Part shown: piece after piece, positions 8,724 to 18,120 of the stretch | Layout of the letters: each line of letters opens with the position of its first letter | Numbering within the stretch: position 1 is the first letter of the stretch | From: Nostoc sp. UHCC 0926 | GTDB taxonomy: Bacteria; Cyanobacteriota; Cyanobacteriia; Cyanobacteriales; Nostocaceae | Direction of reading: 5' to 3' | DNA: 64,000 nucleotides | NCBI RefSeq assembly: GCF_028623165.1 | Contig: NZ_CP117768.1 | Span: 4,278,001-4,342,000, forward strand | Notes under the pieces: generated by a model | Databases searched by the model: none | Seen by the model: the letters and a program-made list of their open reading frames with translations, nothing else | Told to the model about the DNA's origin: nothing | Program-made: the position numbers and the translations under genes

Positions 8724-9365
8724 TTATGGATATAGTGGCGATTTATCTATTCCTCCAACATGATTTAGAGGCCAGAAGCGAACTATAGCCCGTCCAATAA
8801 TATTCTGGCGGGGGACAACACCCCAGCAGCGGCCATCATAACTATTGTTACGATTATCACCTAGTACTAAATATGAATCAGCTGGTATAGTCTGGAGTTT
8901 CGCCAAAAAAGGTGGCTGTGGCCCTGATTGGCAAACATCAATTACTGTGCTCTGCCCAGAAGTGAGGTAATTGGCTTCTGAGAGGGGTTTGTTGTTAATA
9001 TAGACTTTGCCATCTCTAAGTTGTACTTTTTCTCCAGGTAAGCCAATTACCCGTTTAATAAAAGCATCCTGGTATTGTTCTTTTTGTAGTTCTTGTGTAG
9101 GTGAAAATACTACAATATCTCCCCTCTGCGGGTCAGCAAATTTATATTTCAACTTATCGACAATGATTTTGTCTGCCTCCCACTGGTTTGGCGTACCATG
9201 CAGAGTCGGTTCCATCGATCCAGAAGGAATCCAGCGTGCTTCAGCAACAAATGTACGAATTCCCAGAGCTAGAACAATGCTCAATACAATTGTTCTACCT
9301 AGCTCTGCGATCCAAGAATTATCAGGTTGTTGACTAGAATTGTTATCAGGCACTTGATTTTGCAT
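8724..9365 (-). CDS. lepB: Signal peptidase I
   Basis: 213 residues, S26 peptidase family. One N-terminal membrane span (about 25-42) precedes the catalytic Ser50 in PSGSMEPTL. The catalytic Lys is K104 in FIKRVIGLPGE. The box GDNRNNSYDGRCWG is near 168. The enzyme cleaves signal peptides from proteins crossing the cytoplasmic or thylakoid membrane. Length is typical of cyanobacterial LepB proteins, which lack the large insertion of the E. coli enzyme. A Ser/Asn/Gln-rich cytoplasmic tail precedes the span. Confidence 0.93.
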   Translation of the reverse strand: MQNQVPDNNSSQQPDNSWIAELGRTIVLSIVLALGIRTFVAEARWIPSGSMEPTLHGTPNQWEADKIIVDKLKYKFADPQRGDIVVFSPTQELQKEQYQDAFIKRVIGLPGEKVQLRDGKVYINNKPLSEANYLTSGQSTVIDVCQSGPQPPFLAKLQTIPADSYLVLGDNRNNSYDGRCWGVVPRQNIIGRAIVRFWPLNHVGGIDKSPLYP

Positions 9366-9773
9366 GAAATTACTTAACTGAACGAAAGATGTAGGTAATT
9401 AACTCGCCTAGTGAGACTTTATTTGTTAATCTTAACGGGAAAACTTTAATTTCCTAGTCATGTTCGCATCTTGACTACCAATTTTAGATTGTAGATTTGA
9501 GATTTTGGATTGGGGGTGTTTCTTATGGGTCATGACTCGCCTCTGGTGGGTGAAACCAATGTAAAATCCCCAAACCGCATCCATTCTAGGGTACGATCAA
9601 TAACAAAATCCTAAATCTAAAATCCAAAATTGATTAACGTGCTTCTTCATAAATTAAAAATAAACTTTTTTTTAACACACGGCAAAAATTGGTTACTCCG
9701 AGCGCGAATAAGTTTAACCTAAAAGCATGGTTCTCTGTAATACATAGCTCCCTGTCTGAACAAAGTTAACTCT
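9366..9773. other. Intergenic region with inverted copies of an AT-rich repeat
   Basis: Between the divergent lepB and pyrC. A rightward repeat (ATTTTAGATTGTAGATTTGA, 9481-9515) and its inverted partner (AAATCTAAAATCCAAAATTG, about 9613-9632) bracket about 100 bp, a potential long hairpin. The same ATTTTGGATTTTAGA family appears at 6.6, 8.5 and 31.3 kb. No ORF with family support. Confidence 0.5.
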
Positions 9774-11093
9774 ATGTCATCCCCACAAAATTTACTAATT
9801 CGCCGCGCTCGCATAATTCTACCCAATGGTGAACTGATGATTGGGGATGTGTTGACGCGCGATCGCCAAATAGTCGAAGTTGCCCCAGAAATCTCCCAAA
9901 CAGCACTAGCCACTGAAATTGACGCAGAAGGGTTAACTTTGTTGCCAGGAGTTATCGATCCGCAGGTGCATTTTCGGGAACCTGGACTAGAACACAAGGA
10001 AGATTTATTCACCGCCAGTTGTGCCTGTGCTAAAGGTGGAGTCACTTCTTTTTTAGAAATGCCCAATACGCGCCCCCTGACGACGACACAGCAGGCTTTA
10101 GACGACAAGCTAGAACGGGCCTCCCACAAGTGCTTGGTTAATTATGGCTTTTTTATTGGGGCAACAGCAGAGAATCTCCCAGATTTGCTTTTGGCAAAGC
10201 CAACACCAGGAATTAAGATTTTTATGGGTTCGATGCATGGTCAGTTGCTGGTTGATGGTGAAACAGCACTCTCGGCGATATTTGCTAAAGGCGATCGCTT
10301 GATTGCCGTTCATGCCGAAGACCAAGCTAGAATCAACCAAAGACGCCAAGAATTTGCCAACATCCACGATCCAGCTGTTCACTCGCAAATTCAAGATAAT
10401 CAAGCGGCCTTGCTTGCAACCCAACTGGCATTAAAACTTTCTCAAAAATATCAACGTCGTCTGCATATTCTGCACATGTCAACTGCCGAGGAAGCAGATT
10501 TGCTGCGTCAGGAGAAACCTAGTTGGGTAACAGCAGAGGTGACACCACAGCATTTGTTGTTGAATACTAGTGCTTATGAGAAGATTGGTACATTAGCACA
10601 GATGAATCCACCTTTGCGATCGCCCCACGATAACGAAGTTCTCTGGCAAGCTTTGCGCGATGGCGTGATTGATTTCATCGCTACAGATCACGCGCCCCAC
10701 ACCTTAGAAGAAAAAGCTCAAGAATACCCCAATAGTCCTTCGGGAATGCCTGGGGTGGAAACTTCCCTAGCTTTAATGTTAACTACGGCGATGGAGGGAA
10801 AGTGTACTGTTGCTCAAGTTGTGAACTGGATGTCTAAAGCTGTAGCTGTGGCCTATGGTATTCCCAATAAAGGAGCGATCGCACCTGGTTACGATGCCGA
10901 TTTAGTGCTTGTAGATTTAAACACATACCGTCCAGTCCGCCGCGAGGAACTTTTAACCAAGTGCCGCTGGAGTCCCTTTGAAGGCTGGAACCTCACCGGC
11001 TGGGCTACAACCACCATTGTCGGTGGTGAGATAGTTTATGACAAAGGCCAGGTAAATACGCAAGTCCGGGGTCAAGCTTTAACTTTCTTATAG
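9774..11093 (+). CDS. pyrC: Dihydroorotase
   Basis: 439 residues of the amidohydrolase fold, class I dihydroorotase. Metal ligands H66 and R68-neighbour in DPQVHFREPG, His in VHAED, and the late DHAPHT motif (IATDHAPHTLEEKA) near residue 305 are present. The enzyme interconverts carbamoyl-aspartate and dihydroorotate in pyrimidine synthesis in the cytoplasm. Full-length, with no deletion in the active site, unlike the pseudo-dihydroorotases (PyrC') associated with ATCase. ATG at 9774 is the first reasonable start. Confidence 0.93.
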   Translation: MSSPQNLLIRRARIILPNGELMIGDVLTRDRQIVEVAPEISQTALATEIDAEGLTLLPGVIDPQVHFREPGLEHKEDLFTASCACAKGGVTSFLEMPNTRPLTTTQQALDDKLERASHKCLVNYGFFIGATAENLPDLLLAKPTPGIKIFMGSMHGQLLVDGETALSAIFAKGDRLIAVHAEDQARINQRRQEFANIHDPAVHSQIQDNQAALLATQLALKLSQKYQRRLHILHMSTAEEADLLRQEKPSWVTAEVTPQHLLLNTSAYEKIGTLAQMNPPLRSPHDNEVLWQALRDGVIDFIATDHAPHTLEEKAQEYPNSPSGMPGVETSLALMLTTAMEGKCTVAQVVNWMSKAVAVAYGIPNKGAIAPGYDADLVLVDLNTYRPVRREELLTKCRWSPFEGWNLTGWATTTIVGGEIVYDKGQVNTQVRGQALTFL

Positions 11094-11183
11094 CAAATAT
11101 TTATTTAAGCTTACGTAATAGACAAATAATTATACATCAAAGTCATACTTTAACTGGCAAGATTTTCATCTACCAGAGTTAAG

Positions 11184-11308
11184 GTTAGTAGTCTGTCAAG
11201 TTTAAATTGATGGGTAAGGAAGTTCGTAGTTAGGACTTTAGTCCTAATTTTCTAAGTATTAAAGTGCTTACTACAAACTCTCAAAACTAGCTTGACAAAG
11301 TACTAAAC
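11184..11308. repeat. Inverted-repeat element with nested palindromes
   Basis: Ends GTTAGTAGTCTGTCAAG and CTTGACAAAGTACTAAAC form an imperfect terminal inverted repeat. Inside, GTTCGTAGTT and ACTACAAAC form a second inverted pair around a palindrome, AGGACTTTAGTCCT. No coding capacity; looks like a small non-autonomous element. Confidence 0.55.
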
Positions 11309-11648
11309 CTTGCTTGATTAATTAACTTGTCGCTTTATCCGAAATTGCAACTTGAAACCTTGAATTTATTAGTGTCTTAGGTAAAAAACATTGTACCTGC
11401 GGCCACTCTCAATACAGGAAGACCCCCACTTCCATTTACCCCTTCTCTAAAGAGTAAATGGAGGAAAATAGCCCCCTTTCCAAGGGAAAGTAGTGCATTG
11501 CAAAAGAATTCTGTCAGAACTTTAGAGAGTTCCTTTCCTTGTTGTACTTCAAAGGAGAATCCGCTATGAAAGCAACTGGATAGGTTCCAGGGATCTTCGA
11601 GAGCTAAACAAGGTAATGGAACCTAGAAATAATTAAGGAGAATTGCTT
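11309..11648. other. Leader region upstream of the patatin gene
   Basis: No gene recognised. It contains palindromic C/A-rich blocks around 11418-11470 (CCATTTACCCC with AGTAAATGG) and a well-placed AAAGGAG followed by an ATG near 11565 that opens only a five-codon frame. An AAGGAG site at 11635-11640 serves the patatin start. Confidence 0.4.
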
Positions 11649-12824
11649 ATGTCCTTCAAAATTTTGGCTTTAGATGGTGGTGGTATTCGTGGAGTCATTG
11701 CAGCACGAATACTTCAACAAGTAGAACAAGAAATAAGAAATCAGGGGAAAGGAAACTTTTTACACGAATACTTTGACCTGATTGCTGGCACTTCTACCGG
11801 TTCAATATTAGCAGGAGGGATTGCTATAGGAAAGGAGAGTGATGAACTGATTCAACTGTATAGAGATAGAGGTAAAGATATCTTTCCGCCAGATAGAAAA
11901 GAACGCTATAAAAACTTGCCGTCCATCATCAAACCAATTCTTGATGTATTTTCAGCACCTAAATATTCTCATGATGGAATTATTAGTGCCCTCAAAGATG
12001 CGTATAAATCCACAAGAATAAAGGATATTGAAAAACCTATTATCTTGATTCTTGCTTACGATACGCTATATCGTAACACAACCTTTTTTACAAATTGTCA
12101 TCCCGATCTAGGAGACAGATGGTACGATGACTGTTATTTATGGGAGATATGTACCGCTTCTGCCTCAGCTCCCACTTTTTTTCCACCATATAAATTAGAA
12201 CCTGTAGATAAAGAAAAATTTGGTGATTGGGAATTCCCACACATTGATGGAGGAGTTTCTGCTAATAACCCCTCTCTTGCAGCTTTAAGTCTAGTTATGA
12301 GGATCAGTCAGTCTTCAGTCTCTCCAACAATCAAGCAAAAATATAAACTTGATAATTTGCGATTGGAAGATATTTCTATCCTTTCTATTGGTACAGGTCA
12401 AACTGGTGAACCATATCAATATGAGCAAATAAGCAAATGGAGAGGCTTAGACTGGGTACAACATATTTCTAATATCTTTATGGAACCTACATCTGAGATT
12501 GGTAGTACGATTTGCCGACAAATCATGGGTGGATACGATTCTAAACGTTACTTACGCCTTCAGTTTGACTTAAATGAGACATTTAAACCCAAGCCAAAAG
12601 AGACTTATAAAGATCCTCGGATTGTATTACCTCCAGAAGATCGAAAAAACCGATTTACAGGGCAAAAAGTTACTGAAGAAATAGATAACGCTAGTTCGGA
12701 GATTCTTCAGCAGTTAATAGATACTACCTCTGCATTCATTGATAAAGGTCTTACGTACTATACCAGAGACGACTCCGGTTCTCAAGTGAAAAAGGTGATC
12801 GCTTCTTTTATTAGAGATAACTAG
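11649..12824 (+). CDS. Patatin-like phospholipase
   Basis: 391 residues from the ATG at 11649, eight bases after AAGGAG; an upstream in-frame TTG at 11643 is too close to that site. Patatin catalytic features are complete: oxyanion loop DGGGIRG (about 8-14), nucleophile Ser49 in GTSTG, and Asp200 in DGGVSANN. Such enzymes hydrolyse acyl esters of membrane lipids in the cytoplasm or at the membrane. Patatins can be abortive-infection effectors (CapV in CBASS), but no nucleotide cyclase or other CBASS gene adjoins it, so a general lipase role is the default. A strong terminator follows. Confidence 0.88.
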   Translation: MSFKILALDGGGIRGVIAARILQQVEQEIRNQGKGNFLHEYFDLIAGTSTGSILAGGIAIGKESDELIQLYRDRGKDIFPPDRKERYKNLPSIIKPILDVFSAPKYSHDGIISALKDAYKSTRIKDIEKPIILILAYDTLYRNTTFFTNCHPDLGDRWYDDCYLWEICTASASAPTFFPPYKLEPVDKEKFGDWEFPHIDGGVSANNPSLAALSLVMRISQSSVSPTIKQKYKLDNLRLEDISILSIGTGQTGEPYQYEQISKWRGLDWVQHISNIFMEPTSEIGSTICRQIMGGYDSKRYLRLQFDLNETFKPKPKETYKDPRIVLPPEDRKNRFTGQKVTEEIDNASSEILQQLIDTTSAFIDKGLTYYTRDDSGSQVKKVIASFIRDN

Positions 12825-12869
12825 TGCATCCACGTAGGCATATTAACCTCAACGAATTTAGGATAAAAT

Positions 12870-12908
12870 ATCTCGTGTTTCTACGATAATTATGTAGAAA
12901 CACGAGAT
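12870..12908 (+). terminator. Intrinsic terminator after the patatin gene
   Basis: A perfect 15-bp stem (ATCTCGTGTTTCTAC and its complement) with a 9-nt loop, followed by GTTTTATTTT. It lies 46 bases past the patatin stop codon. Confidence 0.85.
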
Positions 12909-13618
12909 GTTTTATTTTAATTGTTTTTGATGTCAGTGCTAATTACAGATGTGAATATAAAAATCATTTGCTAGTTAAACTTATTTAAAATAATTTAAAA
13001 AATCCTCAAATAGTTTATTTTTTTGGATAGATTTTGAACCTAACTGGGGAATACTAAATGTAAGAAAAGTTAGACGAATTATACAGAACTTGATTGTTGT
13101 TTAACTTTTCTCTCCTAGCTTTCGCAGCTAAATAATCCAGATTGCTTCTCCGAATGACAGTAGGTAACTAATCTGGTTCAACCAAGCTAACTAAGTTCTG
13201 TAAAAACTCTCATTTAACCCAACAACAGTTTATTTACATTTGCTTGATTCATCCACCATCTATCTAAATCATGTTTTAACTGCTGATTACAGCAATAAAG
13301 CCACTAGATGCCAATCCAGAATATCTATCAATACTGTTCAGTGATGAATCACTATAGGTTCAATACTAAAAGAACCGGATTGTAATTCAACCTTGGATCT
13401 CTGTTTTTAGCTTTAACTGAACCTGATTGCAAAATATCTGCTGTTGAATAATTCTTTCATTTATTTTTGGTTGAGATAACAATGTTAGTGATTTACAATG
13501 GTGAGCGTGGTAGTGGCAGATAGGACGAGTGGGGAGTTCTCCCTCGACTATTTGCAGAAATTTTCTAGTGTTGTGATCAAAAAAGTGAAATCCCCCGTAT
13601 TTAAGTCGGGAGATGAGC
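12909..13618. other. Long intergenic region without a recognised gene
   Basis: About 700 bp between the patatin terminator and the 3' end of tsaE. AT-rich and stop-dense. At 13591-13611, CCCCCGTATTTAAGTCGGG forms a short hairpin just past tsaE that could end its transcript. I see no tRNA, small RNA family or protein fragment that I can name. Confidence 0.4.
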
Positions 13619-14074
13619 TTAAATCGCGGCAATGACTTCGCTAATGGTACAATTGAATGGTATAAGTTCGACTTGACGTGTACCCCCATGCCCATAAGTC
13701 AAACTCACACTTAGATAACTATCTGGCTTGTAGGGCAATCGTTCCGCCCATTCAACTGCCACAATTCCTGGTATGACTTCAACACCTTCCCAGTAACTTT
13801 CTAAATTCAGGGCTGCAACTTCTTGTGGTTCTAAGCGATATAGATCTAGATGGTAAAGGGGGAGGCGTCCTTCCGTGTACTCATTAATCAGGGTAAAAGT
13901 GGGACTGACAATAGGTTCAGCGATTCCCAAACCCTTACCAATACCTTGAACTAGGGTAGTTTTACCAGCACCTAAATCACCTTCTAGTAAAATTACACTG
14001 CCAGGAGTTAGGGATTCACTGAGAGTAATACCTAAGCGTAGCATCGCCTCTGCATCTGCAAGAAAGATTTTCAT
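13619..14074 (-). CDS. tsaE: tRNA threonylcarbamoyladenosine synthesis ATPase TsaE
   Basis: 151 residues with Walker A GDLGAGKTT at 32-40, the family motif SPTFTLINEY (about 58-67) and the YHLDLYRL motif (about 74-81). TsaE is the ATPase that, with TsaB and TsaD, transfers the threonylcarbamoyl group to A37 of ANN-decoding tRNAs. The usual bacterial length is about 150. It is upstream of no obvious partner; yvcK follows in reverse order on the same strand but separated by about 90 bases. Confidence 0.92.
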   Translation of the reverse strand: MKIFLADAEAMLRLGITLSESLTPGSVILLEGDLGAGKTTLVQGIGKGLGIAEPIVSPTFTLINEYTEGRLPLYHLDLYRLEPQEVAALNLESYWEGVEVIPGIVAVEWAERLPYKPDSYLSVSLTYGHGGTRQVELIPFNCTISEVIAAI

Positions 14075-14166
14075 AATTAGTCAAGAGTCAAGAGCAAAGC
14101 CGGAGACTTGCATTGCCTCCGGTTAAGAGTCAAGAGGTAGCTCACTATGAACTTTGGACTATTAAC

Positions 14167-15537
14167 TCATCTTCCATGATGAGCTCTACCGTACCACCGC
14201 AACAACACTTGTGCTAGTTTCTGTGGATTGTGACGGACAAAACCCGTTTCATCTTCATACAAAACATTCGCTGCAACAATCCTTCGCCCTAGCTGAGTTA
14301 CGGCTTCTCTATCCAGGAAAACGGGATGGGAGTTTTGTTGGGCGTAGCGGATGAGTGATTGCTCCGAAGGGGGTTTTTTATGTATTAGCACAGCATCGAA
14401 TAGCCGTCTTTGCCCACAAGCAGCATCAATTGCTCTGATGTGATCGGCAACAGTATAGCCTTCGGTTTCACCTGGTTGAGTCATTATATTGCAGATATAA
14501 ATACGGGGGGCAGTTGTTTGAGCGATCGCATCGGCAATTTCTGGTACTAGTAAATTAGGAATCAGGCTAGTATAAAGACTGCCTGGGCCAATAATGATGT
14601 AATCAGCTTCTTTAAGTGCCTTAATAGCTGCTGGGACTGCCGGGGGATTAGCTGGAATGCAGCCAATTTTGACAATTTTACCGCCAGCTTTGGGAATGCT
14701 AGACTCGCCATCAATGCGGCGACCATCGGCTAATTCTGCCCAGAGGCGAACATCACTGAGAGTTGCTGGTAGTACTTGTCCCCGTACCGCTAGCACTTTG
14801 GAACTGGCTGCAACTGCTTGTTCTAAATCTCCAGTAATATCGCTCATTGCCGTTAAAAACAAATTGCCAAAACTGTGACCTGTCAACCCATCTCCAGCCC
14901 GAAAGCGGTATTGAAACAATTCTGTTAATAACTTTTCTTCATCTGCTAGTGCAGCCAAACAATTACGAATATCCCCTGGTGGTAGCACTCCAAATTCTTG
15001 ACGCAACCGCCCAGAAGATCCACCATCATCGGCTACAGTCACAATAGCAGTAATATTAGCGCTGTAGGTTTTCAGTCCCCTCAACAACGTAGAAAGTCCC
15101 GTACCCCCACCAATTACCACTATTTTCGGCCCTCGGTACAATCGATGATGTGCCAGCAAGACATCGATAAGTTCTTCTCCGCCTTCTGCTCTTAGTACCT
15201 TAGTAATTGAGCTTACAGTGCGAGTTTGCCCCCAAAGCACTAACAGCAAGCCGCCAAGCAGCACCAAAGGCCCACTTATATAGTTGGGTAAGAAGTTGGT
15301 GATTACTCCCAGAAAATTCTTAAACAACTCGATCATCCAAAAAATTGGGGTCAACTTAATCCAAATAGCTAACCCCAAACTCGTTAGCAGTACACCCCCA
15401 ACACTGATCAACAACCAACGTTTTACCGATAGTCCAGGGGATAACCATTTGAACCACTGATTAACCCGATAGGAAGTACGAGAGCGCGACTGCTTTTGCA
15501 GGGCGTTGAGGGCTTGTCTGAGAAAACCAATTGACAT
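14167..15537 (-). CDS. YvcK/CofD-like protein (gluconeogenesis factor family)
   Basis: 456 residues. Two membrane segments lie N-terminal (about 41-60 and 90-104), then the YvcK fold begins with GGGTGLS at 143-149 and continues [17 protein letters not shown] and [14 protein letters not shown]. subtilis YvcK binds UDP-GlcNAc and is needed for growth on gluconeogenic carbon and for cell shape. The N-terminal membrane extension is common in cyanobacterial members and would place the protein at the membrane. The start at 15537 (MSIGFLRQ) precedes the spans. Confidence 0.85.
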   Translation of the reverse strand: MSIGFLRQALNALQKQSRSRTSYRVNQWFKWLSPGLSVKRWLLISVGGVLLTSLGLAIWIKLTPIFWMIELFKNFLGVITNFLPNYISGPLVLLGGLLLVLWGQTRTVSSITKVLRAEGGEELIDVLLAHHRLYRGPKIVVIGGGTGLSTLLRGLKTYSANITAIVTVADDGGSSGRLRQEFGVLPPGDIRNCLAALADEEKLLTELFQYRFRAGDGLTGHSFGNLFLTAMSDITGDLEQAVAASSKVLAVRGQVLPATLSDVRLWAELADGRRIDGESSIPKAGGKIVKIGCIPANPPAVPAAIKALKEADYIIIGPGSLYTSLIPNLLVPEIADAIAQTTAPRIYICNIMTQPGETEGYTVADHIRAIDAACGQRRLFDAVLIHKKPPSEQSLIRYAQQNSHPVFLDREAVTQLGRRIVAANVLYEDETGFVRHNPQKLAQVLLRWYGRAHHGR

Positions 15538-15696
15538 ACCTGATTTGGAGCAGTGCTACAAACAATAATTAACAGAAAATGTACACCACTTGGTTTTAAA
15601 CACCAGGCGTGGAACTATTATATTTGTCAATTCCTTTAGACTAAGAGCAAGTCGTGAAGATTGCCAGTATTCCTAGTTAAACAATACCCTAGCTTG

Positions 15697-15735
15697 TTGA
15701 CACTCCCCGCGCTGAAGCGACGGGGATTCTTGAAT
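15697..15735 (-). ncRNA. Right end / candidate omega-RNA 3' hairpin of tnpB copy 1
   Basis: Immediately beyond the tnpB stop on the coding strand is GAATCCCCGTCG, a loop, and GCGGGGAGTGTCAA. This is the stem and end sequence found at the right end of cyanobacterial IS200/IS605-type elements; the second tnpB here ends in the related GGGGAGTATGTCA. In TnpB systems the RNA covering the gene end and this hairpin guides the nuclease, with the guide lying just outside the element. Transcription is inferred. Confidence 0.55.
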
Positions 15736-16926
15736 CTAAGACATAACTTGCTCTTGCAGGTTTGCACCAACAAGAGTAGAGGTTTCATCTCCGCAAGTGT
15801 TGCCTACGTCTAGCGCAGAGGTTCCGATATGCCCTACCGTACCCAATCCTCGACTAAGGATATTTCTAGCTGCGTTTTCGTCTCTATCCATTACGCATCC
15901 ACACTGACAAACGTGGGTTCGAGTAGATAGAGTTTTCTTAACAGTTTCACCACAGCTAGAGCATTCTTGGCTACTATATTGCGGATTAACCGCAACCGTG
16001 ACACGCTTGAATACTTTACCAAAGTACTCAATCCAGACACGAAACTGATACCAAGATGCATCATTTATAGACTTGGCTAAACAGTGATTTTTCACCATAT
16101 TCTTAATCCTCAAATCTTCATAGGCTATCAAGTCGTTAGACTGAACTACGCACCGTGCTAATTTCACAGCATGGTCTTTACGTTGCCTACTTATTTTGAG
16201 GTGGCGTTTACCTAAAATTTGTCTAGCCTTACTTCTATTCTTTGAACCTTTTATCTTTCTTGAAACTCGACGTTGTGAACGCTTGAGAACTTTTTCACCA
16301 ATACGCAGGAACTTTGGGTTTTCAACCATCGTTCCATCTGAATCGGTGTAGTATTCCTTAAGTCCAACGTCTAAACCAACCGTATTACCAGTCGGTTCTA
16401 TATTCTCGGAACGTTCTACATCAATACAAAATTGAACATACACACCATCCGCACGTTTCACCAACCTCACCCGTTTAATCTGGTTAATTTGGTAGAAGTG
16501 CAAATCACGAGTACCTTTGAGTTTTAACTTTCCAATACCTTTTTTGTCAGTGAAAGTTATTGATTTACGATTATCTGCAAGCTTCCATCCAGTCGATTTG
16601 TACTCAACAGATCGACAATCTTTCTGAAATCGAGGATACCCCTTTAAACCCGGAATACCCTTCTTGCAGTTGTCATAAAACCGAGAGATAGAAGACCATG
16701 CTCTTTCAGCAGAAGCCTGTCTAGCCATTGAATTAAGTTCATTAGCAAAGGGAAAATTAGCCGCAAGTACAGCACAATATTTTTGCAAATCATTTTTACC
16801 TGTGCCTTTAACGTCCATCCATAGCCGAATACAGCTATTACGAATAAACTTTGCAGTCCGAATTGCATCATTTATTTTGCATAATTGCGCTGACTTCCCA
16901 TAAGCTTTAAACTTAAAAACAAGCAT
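15736..16926 (-). CDS. tnpB: TnpB RNA-guided nuclease (orphan IS200/IS605-type OrfB), copy 1
   Basis: 396 residues from the ATG complementary to 16924-16926, preceded by GGGAGG at good spacing; a further upstream GTG would itself contain that site. The RuvC-like triad is intact: D in TVGLDVGLKE, E in LIAYEDLRIKN and D in MDRDENAARN, with a zinc finger CSSCGE...CQCG. TnpB cuts DNA next to a TAM using an omega-RNA. No TnpA transposase lies nearby, so movement would need one in trans. It sits between yvcK and ruvC and appears undamaged. Confidence 0.9.
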   Translation of the reverse strand: MLVFKFKAYGKSAQLCKINDAIRTAKFIRNSCIRLWMDVKGTGKNDLQKYCAVLAANFPFANELNSMARQASAERAWSSISRFYDNCKKGIPGLKGYPRFQKDCRSVEYKSTGWKLADNRKSITFTDKKGIGKLKLKGTRDLHFYQINQIKRVRLVKRADGVYVQFCIDVERSENIEPTGNTVGLDVGLKEYYTDSDGTMVENPKFLRIGEKVLKRSQRRVSRKIKGSKNRSKARQILGKRHLKISRQRKDHAVKLARCVVQSNDLIAYEDLRIKNMVKNHCLAKSINDASWYQFRVWIEYFGKVFKRVTVAVNPQYSSQECSSCGETVKKTLSTRTHVCQCGCVMDRDENAARNILSRGLGTVGHIGTSALDVGNTCGDETSTLVGANLQEQVMS

Positions 16927-17114
16927 CTTTTTACCTCCCACTTTATACTACCACACTTGGTATAAGATATTAGGAAGGTTGAAAAACTTTATACAATCTT
17001 GACGGCTGAATAAATTCAGCTATTCGCTTATATCCCCTATCTATTGCACAGAAGGCGGTACTACGTACCTGTTCTTCGGGGGCTTTACGCTTCACTATCG
17101 TAAAAGTGAATTTA
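16927..17114. other. Region between tnpB copy 1 and ruvC; probable left end of the element
   Basis: Contains imperfect hairpins (AGCTGAATTTATTCAGC-like at about 17005-17022, and TATACTACCACACTTGGTATA at about 16946-16966) expected near an IS200/IS605 left end, plus the ruvC leader. The exact boundary cannot be fixed without an empty-site comparison. Confidence 0.4.
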
Positions 17115-17606
17115 ATGGAAAAACGAATTTTAGGATTAGATCCAGGACTGGCAATTTTAGGATTTGGGGTAATTACCTGCACACAAATTCCCAACAAAGT
17201 GCAAGAGACTACAGTAAATATGCTGGATTTTGGGGTAATCAAAACGTCAGCAGATGTAGAAATGGGACAGCGCCTATGTACCTTGTTTGATGATTTACAT
17301 ACCCTGATGGAGGAATTTCAACCAGATTTAGTGGCGATCGAGAAACTATTCTTCTATCGGATGTCAAGTACAATCCTAGTTGCACAGGCGCGGGGCGTAC
17401 TCATTTTAGTGTTGGGCCAGCGTCGTCTTCCCTACGTAGAGTTTACTCCTGCTCAAATCAAGCAAGCTTTAACAGGCTATGGTAATGCTGATAAGTTAGA
17501 TGTGCAAGAGGCGGTGGCGCGGGAGTTGGATTTAGATGAAATTCCCAAACCTGATGATGCTGCGGATGCTTTGGCAGTAGCATTGACTGCTTGGTTTCAG
17601 GTGTAA
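17115..17606 (+). CDS. ruvC: Crossover junction endodeoxyribonuclease RuvC
   Basis: 163 residues starting [11 protein letters not shown] at the ATG at 17115; a GTG three codons upstream is less likely. The acidic active site is complete: D7 in LGLDPG, Glu in AIEKLFFYR and the late DDAADA pair. RuvC dimers resolve Holliday junctions made by RuvAB branch migration. The motifs NTSSA-equivalent ([14 protein letters not shown]) and [14 protein letters not shown] are as in cyanobacterial RuvC. Downstream DNA holds only gene fragments. Confidence 0.93.
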   Translation: MEKRILGLDPGLAILGFGVITCTQIPNKVQETTVNMLDFGVIKTSADVEMGQRLCTLFDDLHTLMEEFQPDLVAIEKLFFYRMSSTILVAQARGVLILVLGQRRLPYVEFTPAQIKQALTGYGNADKLDVQEAVARELDLDEIPKPDDAADALAVALTAWFQV

Positions 17607-17829
17607 GGTTGTACGCAAACAATAAAGTTCTTCTTTAACTGGTATATAAATACAAATACTTAAAAGTTACTTAATAAACTTTTGCAACTGACAATCGGTG
17701 TCTGCATGGAAACATCTAGATTGAGAGGATGCATATAAATAAAGTCTGTATATAGGGCGATCGCTGTCACAAAATATGATTTTTGGAACGTCTCATTCCT
17801 GAGTATGGCGATCGCACTAGTTTTAAAAG

Positions 17830-18018
17830 AACTGGTTTATTGAATCAGATTATGACGGGGATGAGTTGGGGCGTTTTCCCAAGGAGGCAGGTTTTCCAGA
17901 GAAACAGTCAGCCGATTGGGGTTGGGTATAGCATATTTGGGCATCTTTAGATAAAACTGGAAAGGCGGCGATTGTTTTAGATACAGGTGCAGGGTCACGG
18001 GGTTCGGGGAATGCCAAT
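17830..18018 (+). pseudogene. Fragment of a type I restriction-modification methyltransferase (HsdM)
   Basis: Plus-strand frame reads NWFIESDYDGDELGRFPKEA, then an in-frame TAG, then HIWASLDKTGKAAIVLDTGA and GSRGSGNANKN. This is the region just after the catalytic motif of N6-adenine methylases of type I systems. Both ends are missing and there is a stop inside, so it is a dead fragment. It abuts a transposase fragment in the opposite orientation. Confidence 0.6.
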
Positions 18019-18120
18019 AAGAATAACGATATCTTTACCATCTGGTAAGATAACCATTTGAGTTTTAAATGTATGATTACTCTTTTTGCCAGAGTAATAC
18101 TTTTCTTGCTCACTATTATT
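18019..18120 (-). pseudogene. Fragment of an IS5-type DDE transposase
   Basis: Minus-strand frame reads NNSEQEKYYSGKKSNHTFKT then QMVILPDGKDIVIL, matching the YSGKKKxHTxKxQ block that precedes the central Asp of DDE_4 (IS5-group) transposases. Only about 34 codons remain. Its position at the end of the HsdM fragment suggests an insertion followed by deletion. Confidence 0.55.

Noticed and set aside
11649-12824. Patatin as a CBASS (CapV) effector
   Set aside because: No CD-NTase, no Cap2/Cap3, and the flanking genes are pyrC and tsaE; classed as a plain patatin.
13387-13695. 102-codon minus-strand ORF overlapping the end of tsaE
   Set aside because: Overlaps tsaE in another frame, no family motif, and contains the hairpin region after tsaE; treated as a shadow.
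17850-18113. 87-codon minus-strand ORF across the HsdM and transposase remnants
   Set aside because: It runs antisense to one remnant and in a different frame from the other; chance open frame.
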